Part shown: positions 56,781 to 64,000 of the stretch, one piece after another
How positions within the stretch are numbered: position 1 is the first letter of the stretch
Layout of the letters: the number at the start of each line of letters is the position of its first letter
DNA from: Chrysopilus asiliformis
Lineage: Eukaryota > Arthropoda > Insecta > Diptera > Rhagionidae
Assembly: GCA_964034945.1 (NCBI GenBank)
Contig: OZ035961.1
Span: 9,594,501-9,658,500 of the forward strand
Direction of reading: 5' to 3'
DNA: 64,000 bases
The notes under the pieces: generated by a model
Seen by the model: only the letters and a program-made list of their open reading frames with translations
What the model was told of the DNA's origin: nothing
Databases searched by the model: none
Program-made: the position numbers and the translations under genes

Positions 56781-57437
56781 TTTTTATACCCGTATGGTGA
56801 AACCAAAGGGTATATTAACTTTGCCTTACCGTTTGTAACGCCAAGATCCCGTCATCGCACACAAAAATGAATTACACCAGTGTGTTTAGAATGATAAAAA
56901 TAATTAATTTCTGCATGTCCGTCCGTCCGTCCGTCCGTCCGTCTGTCCGTCTGTCCGTCCGTCCGTCCGTCCGTCCGTCCGTCCGTCCGTCCGTCCGTCT
57001 GTCCGTCCGTCCGTCTGTCCGTCCGTCCATCTGTCCGTCTGTCCGTCGGTCTGTCTGTCCGTCTGTCCGTCTGTTTGTCCGTCCGTCTGTGGCGCGGATT
57101 GCGAGCGCACGGATTGAGCTAGAGACTTGAAATTTGACGCTTTGTCACGGATTGAGCTAGAGACTTGAAATTTGACGCTTTGAGCCTAAGTTCATTCATG
57201 GACAAAAATGGACCATTAGGGGGGGTCGTCGGACCACGAGCGAATATCTCAAAAACGGTGCAACTTATTAAAAAAATGCAAGAACAAAAGTGATTCTACA
57301 TAAAACTCCCATGCATCAAAATCCGCATGGAATAAATTTTAAAAAATCTTTTTGAAAAATTTGACTTCAAAGTGGAATTTTGATATAACTGTTCGCCGTC
57401 AATGACCAGATTGGCAATTATAGCTTTTGTTATGTTT
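56781..57437 (+). mobile_element. DINE-like family I copy C with expanded (GTCY)n
   Basis: Same 5' end, core and 3' tail (GACCAGATTGGCAATTATAG, CTTTTGTTATG) as copy B, but the GTCY tract runs from about 56916 to 57090. A 41-base segment around GGATTGAGCTAGAGACTTGA is duplicated at 57110-57180. The 3' subterminal repeat is deleted. Confidence 0.88.
56916..57090. repeat. (GTCC/GTCT)n microsatellite inside DINE-like copy C
   Basis: More than 40 tetranucleotide units, mostly GTCC with GTCT interspersed. The open frames it creates on both strands are translation artefacts. Confidence 0.95.
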
Positions 57438-60400
57438 GTTATACTAATAAAGTGAATTTACACATTTTTGGACAAATTTCTAAGATCAATTGGCGGAATC
57501 TTTTGAATTCTAACCATTTTTTGTCAAATGAATTTTTTTTTTCAAAATGACAAGCTTTTTTTCGAGAAAAAAATTACATTTGGTTGAAATAAAGCTAAGA
57601 GAAATCATTCTCAGGGATTTTTTTACAAAATATTGACTTATATTTCGACATTATTTTGTAATTTATGATTGTGAGCATAAAAAGAGATTTTTTTTAGTTC
57701 ATTTACCTGATTGATACTACAATCATTTCAAAATTAATTTGAAAAAAGGATAAAATTAGAAAATTCTATAAATAATATAACATTTCAATACTAAATCTCA
57801 ATGAAAGCGCCATTTTTATAAAGGCAATTATTTTAATGTATCGTAAATGGCCCGAGAGAAGAAGTAATTTACGATAATGCTTTCATAATATCAGGTGTAA
57901 TGTATATGAAAAAAAAATCAATTTACGTTCAGTAAAAAACCCTGCCTGATATTATGATTTTAAAGGCGCACTGTTTTTATTAAAATATGGACAATATAAG
58001 CGTCATTGTCTGATGATACAAAAATATTCACTACGAGTCCGTATATAGCCAAAAGTTAATTAATTTTTCAAAGCCCTAAAGGGATTCTGGCATAAAAGCA
58101 AACGCGGCTTAATGTTTACAATACCACAATTATGTGGCAATTATAGTGGTACTTGTGTATGCCAACATTTTTATTGTGGAATATCGTGTGCTCTTGTCCA
58201 TGGCTGATAGTGTAATATTGGTTGGTTTTTCGTTATAAATATTCAATGTCCATCCCGTATGTACAGAGTCACTTAGGACAAACATTGGCACGTGCACAAA
58301 AACAGTAGTAATCAGGACAATATCAAAAGATGTCGTTATTGCTACTCTGGGACTGGAAAACTATATAAAAACTAATCTATAGGAAAACAAGGGGAAAAAA
58401 ACGCTTATGATATTTAATATGATAGGACTCTATTCTTACTACTCACCATATATGAAAATCAATAGAATGACATCCCCGGCAATTGTCCATTTGACTGTTT
58501 TCTTAAGCCTCCGGTATTTTGTAACTCTCTATATTCGTATGACTGCGCGCCACCCTACATCGATTGTTGGAAGGGCAGTACGTATAGAGTAAAACACGAG
58601 TCCTTCGAAGGGATTCTTTAATAACGTTCAGTTCAGTAAACATGTTCATGTTTTGTGTTAATAAGTGGCCAACTTGGTACTTTACACACAATAAAATTAA
58701 TTTTCATATCCAATGCACATAAATTTCTATCTTAAATATTTGATTTTTACTACACATGATTTCAACTCCAATCGACTGCTCTTCGTTATGAAAGTAGGTG
58801 CTTCAAACAGGGTTGCCAATTGTACATTTTGTTGAGTGAGAAATTTTAACAATCAATTGACAGTACAAAAAATATTGGAAATTTTTAAAACGCAAATGCT
58901 TAAATAGGACTGTCCATAAAATATGTTGATGTAACGTTAGTGGCAGAAAAATGTACAGTAGGCGAAAAATCTGCTAATATCTTTGGAAAACGCATCCGCA
59001 TGAAGACATTTCGTCGTTATAACCTAACGGAGACTTAAAAGGAGGCCAAAAGAGTTTCAAAGATTAAGCAGATGTCATAGTACACTTTTACAAGGATCAG
59101 CTACATTTCAAATCGTCCCCCGACAGGGAACTATTCGTCTCAAGCATACTCACCGAAAAAATTTATCGAGAAAATTCACTGAAAGGGAATCTAATCTAAA
59201 TCCAGGACAATCACTGAAATCTAAGAAAGAATATCTCGCCGAAATCCACCGAAAGAAAACTTTGGATTCCTTATTGGAGTTAGGGAATGATTTGTTAAGG
59301 ATCATGATACAGGAGTTAATATCAAAGATTATTAACAACAATGTCAAAGATTTATAACTCTGCTTATTATGTGTACTCGCACGCAGCGAAAAAAAGTAGT
59401 AAATCTAATTACTTTAAAATGGGGAATCGGGACTATAACTAAAATGATTAATCTCAATTACAAAATAGTTGATTTCAATTACAAAAGTAGTCAATTTAAC
59501 CACAAGATTTTGACTATTTTTGTTAGACCACATACCATAGAAAGTTTTCCACTAAAATTTGAAATAAAAAATCATTCGATGGCGATTCATTTGAAGGTCT
59601 AGTAAGATATTCCAATTTTTTTTTCACATTTTTGTATTAAGCATTTAAAATACCTGGCAACTCTTGAATCAGCAGAATTAAATGGACATTTTCCATTGGG
59701 AGAGTGATGCTTTTCATCGTCATGATTATGAAATTTTCGTGGCAATCCTTTGGTGAACGCGAGAAATGAAAATAATTTGATCATGGAAAATCCACTTATA
59801 GTTTCAGCTTTCCTGCAGCCACACAGCCTGATAACCCACAACATAACCGCCACCTACCAACCGTCAACCAACCACCTATGGGTAGAATCCATTAAAGTAT
59901 AATTGTGCACCATCATAACAACAGGCGAGAATAAAGGAAGTGGAAACGAAGAAATAAAACACTAAAGCACAAGGCAGAAGAAAAAAATAAAACGAAATGG
60001 AAAATAAATAAATGAAGGAAAGTGGAAAATGTGATTACATTTTGCCCAGTGTGAAGTCACCCCTTTCGGTTTGAGATTCAATTGTGTTACAAAGTAGTGG
60101 CGAACAGATTCTATCTATATCAGGGCTAGCCGCTAGCCGAACAGATGGGGTTAAATTGTATTTTCACAACAAGAGCAACCCCCATCAATGCATTTTCCTA
60201 CGCGGTTGGAGGTCTTTTAGTCATTTTCTCCACATTTCATTTTCGTGGGGAGCAAATGGACAGAAATTCAATTCTATTATGGTTATACCAAAGTTTTTCT
60301 TCTCACTTCGATTTCGATATATGACATTTTTCTAAAGTGTATAGTACGATATGCGATATTTACTGGACACATTGACTGACTACCATAAAACATTGTTGAC

Positions 60401-61124
60401 ATTTATTACAAAGAGTAAATTTTCTTTTATTTTCGATATCGCTTTTAGTTGAAATACAGGATCGATTGCCTTCTTTTGTTGCATTATACATTTTTAATAG
60501 ATCCTTCGGGACTTACGGGGAACGAAATCTATCTATAAGTGTTATGATTTGTTTTTCCAGTACACAGCCTTAACCCTTCACTACATAGCATATTATATAT
60601 GATTTGCATATTTAAATGATCATTTAAAAAAAATCAAGTGGTAATAAGATAATTCTACACTATCAATTAAACACAGAAATCCGAAGAAAATATTTCAAAT
60701 AGAAGTGTAGAACATGTTTTAGTAAAAAAATGGTAGAAACTTCATTTAGAGCCATTTTTGCGATTATAATGTTTTTTACGCTTTGCGTCATAATGGGGAA
60801 AAAATTATTGTTTTAAATCTTCAATTTTCACCAATAAATAAGAGAAACAACCCGTGTTACTGATATTTACTGAGACGCATTTCCGCCAAGGGGCAAAAGA
60901 TGCGCACCAGGGCCTTGATTTTGGGAACCAAAAATTGAGGAAAATGCGTATTTTTACTATAAGAATAAAAACATGTAAAATTACAACTTTTACCGGGCCT
61001 CAATTCAGCTACTGGGCCCCATATGACTGTCAGGTCCAACATCTGGAAATATGTGATTCAAAATATTTTTTCAAGCTTAAGAGCTCTGAATTGGAAGATT
61101 CATGACAGCATAACCAGGGTGACT
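57438..61124. other. 3.7 kb without a recognised gene
   Basis: Very AT-rich. 57841-57955 holds two local inverted repeats (TATCGTAAAT/ATTTACGATA and CATAATATCAGG/CCTGATATTATG), possibly a decayed foldback element. No exon or other element identified. Confidence 0.45.
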
Positions 61125-61268
61125 ACACCTCCCGGAATTGTCAGGACAGTCTCGGCGTCTCGAAATCTAAACTTTTGTCTCGGATTATTCAATTTAGGGT
61201 TTGAATAATCCGGGACAAAAGTTTAGATTTTGAGACGCCCGGACTGTCCTGACAAATCCGGGAGGTGT
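61125..61268. repeat. Long imperfect hairpin, foldback-type miniature element
   Basis: Left arm from ACACCTCCCGG through GTCAGGACAGTC and CTAAACTTTTGTC to ATTATTCAA. The right arm is its near-complete inverse, with a loop of about 8 bases. It is preceded by CAGGGTGACT, a start common in insect miniature elements. No frame. Confidence 0.7.
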
Positions 61269-61900
61269 TCCGAAAATTTTCACCTGCGGCGCAGATTTTC
61301 ATAAGTTTCTACCACCATAGTTTCTTTATTTAAAAAAAATTGCTTGAGGCGCATTTTATTATAAAATTTTTGATGATGATATATATTTCTCTCTAAAAAC
61401 TTTGACTGGGGCGCAACTTCTTTTGTGTTCTAAAAAAAATCCCACAAAAAGTGACAGAAAAATTGTAGTCTTTTAGAAAAAAGTTGGGACTTAATATAAT
61501 TTTTCCCGCGCCTCCCTTTGACTTGTTTCGTACCTTTCTGTTACGGATTCGCATTTTTTAAATTAATCGTCGATCAAAAAAATTGTTGCTGTTTTTGAAA
61601 TCTAATTTTGCTATTTCATTACATATGCGGATTTTCTACAGGTTATATAAGATCTTCTACAGGTCGTGCTTTAATTCATGTAAGTAAAATAACTACATTT
61701 CCCGCTCCCGGATTATAATAAAACCCGTCATACTTTTGGTAAACGTATTTTAGCAAAAGTTGCTAGGATCGTCCCACTAAAGCACAAAAGATGTCTGCAA
61801 AATTTAAAAAAAAAACTTTGTTACATTTTTTAAAACTCACATTTAAAAATTCACATTTGAAAATTCCTAAACAAAACATTTCATAGTTATTATTTCATAA
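61269..61900. other. No gene recognised
   Basis: AT-rich spacer between two hairpin elements; nothing identified. Confidence 0.45.
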
Positions 61901-61904
61901 TTAA

Positions 61905-61999
61905 CACTCTAACTGCCACGACAGTTTAGAAGCCTTTTTCGAATATTTTTTTTTCCTTTTTCGTGTCAGGTTTTTTTGACTGACGTGGCAGTTAGAGTG
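61905..61999. mobile_element. piggyBac-like miniature element, 95 bp
   Basis: TTAA at 61901-61904 and 62000-62003 flank ends CACTCTAACTGCCACG that are perfect inverse copies for 16 bases (20 of 21 when extended). TTAA duplication with a CACTCTAACTG-type end fits the piggyBac superfamily. The core is a T-rich stretch of about 50 bases. Confidence 0.8.
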
Positions 62000-62003
62000 T
62001 TAA

Positions 62004-63930
62004 GCTATATTAAAAAAAATGTTTGAATAAAATTTGTGAAAATTAAAAACACTCTTTCATAAATTTCGAATCAATTGTACCTTAAAATTATCCCTTAACC
62101 TTATGAGAGTTACAACACAGGACTATACATAAACGCACTTCTATAAAACATTGGTAATCCATGTTTATTGAAAATTTCAGGCAATAAAAGCTTCCATATA
62201 TCAGAACGGGATACCAAAAAAAAAATCATTTTTGATTCGATTTTTTGTACTGTACAGCATATCAAGAATTCAACGTTGAATTTATTGGATTTCAAAACAG
62301 TCGATTTGATATTATAGGGAAAAAGCCCTTTAATAATCATTATTTACAGGCATGCCCTTTTATTTACGCGCATATGAGTATAGTATGGAATAGCATATTA
62401 CAAAATCCAGCATACAGTATAGACGAACGCATAAATATTATTTTATTTCACCTGGCTTCGACTACGATACGATTTGTGCTGTTGCTCGTCACAAAGTGAA
62501 ATATCACCTTTTAAAATGGAAAAACTTCTCGTATTTTTCCTATGAGTTTTTCCACGCTTTATTCCCATTGACGTACATAACTTCTGTCGTTGGTGAAATG
62601 AAGAGTGGAAAAAAACATTTACAAAAATCCATTTTCCATTCGTTTTTTTCCCTTCCGTTTTTCTCTGTTGCGACAGTATGGTGGTATAAGTATATGTAGA
62701 CTGTAAAATAGTAAAATGAAAAATAAAAACAATTTTTTTAGGAAGTAAAAATATGGCAGCCATTCATATCCACATATATGAGGTTTTCAATATGTAACTG
62801 CCGATATGTCACAAATTCTCTTTAATAACTATATCTTCATACCTGCAATATAAACGTCAGTCAACCAGAAAGAACCATCGTTATATAGTAAAATCTATAT
62901 AGGCAAACCGACTTGAATGTGATAAAAAATTCATTTCCCCTCCGCAAACAACTTTCCACAAAGCTAACAAAGTGTTTTCAATTTCCCCCGATGTTCAAAA
63001 GCACATCATATTTCAGTGTGAAGAGCCCCATTCAGCTCCATTCAAGCCAGACGTACAACTTCCTAGGAAAAATACCCACATAGAAAAATACTATAAGGCA
63101 AAACCAAGAACATAAGAAGACGAGAAAAAAAAATCATCACCGCCAAACAAATGCTCAACAAGACTTGAAAACGTCTTTAAGTAGAGAAAGATCGAAGATT
63201 CCAGGACTTAACACTCCCAATCTATGCTGTCTTTTGGTTTATTTTCCCCATCTATACTGTACTCGTTCGCATCCTCAAAAAAGAAAATTTCACCCCCTAC
63301 TCGAATTTCGAAATAAAACTCTTGGGTGTAGTTTTACATGTATATTCCTGGTATTTTTACTATCGGCAAGTAGAGAAGTACGAAAAGGCAACTCAGAACT
63401 TTTGGCACAACATCTATACTACGAACCGTGCAGGACTTCGTTGTCCTGGAACAGGTCCCAAAATAGTAACGTCAACCGGCAAATAACAGGAAGAACTTTT
63501 TCGACGTCTTTTCGAAAAACTGTGGCTCGCATTTCGGTTATGAGTCTCCATTAGCTTTATTGATTAAAAATTTTCGGGCAAAAAGTCAACAGCTACTGCC
63601 TAGTATAGAGGGAAATGTTCAACAATAGCACAATTTCTTGGGATAAATAAGGCACAAAAATCCCCAAATGAGATATTTTCCAGATAATTTGAGCGAAAGG
63701 ATGATCACATTCTCCTGACAGGCCCTACCATTATCCTTGCAAGAACGAAGTATTTTAATTGAAGTTAGGTATGCGTACAAAATTTTGAGTCAATCGGATG
63801 AGTGGAAGTGGTTCTAAATTGGATTACAATATTTGACCCTGACAGATAAACAGATACGCAAGCAAGCTAAATAAAAGATTATAAAAATTTAAAAAAAAAT
63901 CAAATCCTAATTTTCAAATAGTAAACATAA
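62004..63930. other. No gene recognised
   Basis: AT-rich. Near 63775-63880, AATTTTGAGTCAATCGGATG followed by GACAGATAAACAGATACGC resembles a decayed Helentron- or RTE-type repeat end. Frames of up to 129 codons (63165-63554) have no domain. Confidence 0.4.
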
Positions 63931-64000
63931 ATAACAAAAGCTATAATTGCCAATCTGGCAATCATTGGAGACCCGTATGGTGATATTCGTATCAAAATTC
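63931..64000 (-). mobile_element. DINE-like family I copy D, 3' end, runs off the window
   Basis: Read on the minus strand: TATCACCATACGGGTCTCCA, then ATTGCCAGATTGGCAATTAT and AGCTTTTGTTAT, that is, the 3' subterminal repeat, hairpin and tail of family I. The rest lies beyond position 64000. Confidence 0.85.

Noticed and set aside
56867..57130. Frames encoding Arg-Pro-Ser-Val and Thr-Asp-Gly-Arg repeats
   Set aside because: Translation of the (GTCY)n microsatellite in the DINE-like element, not a protein.
1..64000. tRNA, rRNA and other structured RNA genes
   Set aside because: No cloverleaf with A and B boxes, ribosomal segment or snRNA signature was recognised on either strand by eye; the lysine-tRNA match at 752 is a primer site.

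Overview
The window is a repeat-rich, AT-rich stretch of an insect nuclear genome, most likely a brachyceran fly. The clues are INE-1/DINE-1-like Helentron derivatives with (GTCY)n tracts, a DD41D (rosa/Visitor-type) Tc1/mariner element, PIF/Harbinger and hAT miniature elements, and a four-exon gene of the DUF1091/CheB-like family, known to me mainly from flies, with 65-72 nt introns. No bacterial signals (operons, ribosome binding sites, CRISPR) are present. All assignments come from reading the sequence; no searches were run.

Layout. 1-9323 is a Ty3/gypsy LTR retrotransposon with full-length gag and pol frames and long terminal repeats that look identical over the 747 bases visible in both; the left LTR is cut by the window edge. 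9378-10137 is a hAT-type miniature element with an exact 8-bp target duplication. 12.7-15 kb holds a decayed hAT-like element, a Helentron-like fragment and a second hAT element that carries a nested Harbinger-like element. 17251-18551 is a DD41D mariner with perfect terminal repeats and one premature stop. 21024-21768 (minus) is the only host-type gene found; its third exon has a one-base frameshift. 22-26 kb carries a DINE-like copy, a perfect 80-bp-arm palindrome and members of a GGCRCCGTTCACAC-ended miniature family. 29229-30155 is a Harbinger-type element with a second Harbinger-type element inserted in it; the inner one keeps the start of a MADF domain. 33-57 kb is dominated by three families of Helentron/DINE-like repeats, some nested, plus a solo-LTR candidate and the decayed 3' end of a LINE. 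57-64 kb is mostly unassigned sequence with two small hairpin elements and a DINE copy at the right edge.

How the parts relate. The gypsy element is self-contained (primer site, gag, frameshift, protease-RT-RNaseH-integrase). Nearly everything else is non-autonomous and would depend on transposases or Rep/helicases encoded elsewhere. DINE-like families I and II share their last about 20 bases although their subterminal inverted repeats differ, which suggests one common mobilising machinery. The DUF1091-like gene predicts a small secreted protein and has no visible functional link to its neighbours. The long stretches without genes look like intergenic or intronic fly DNA.
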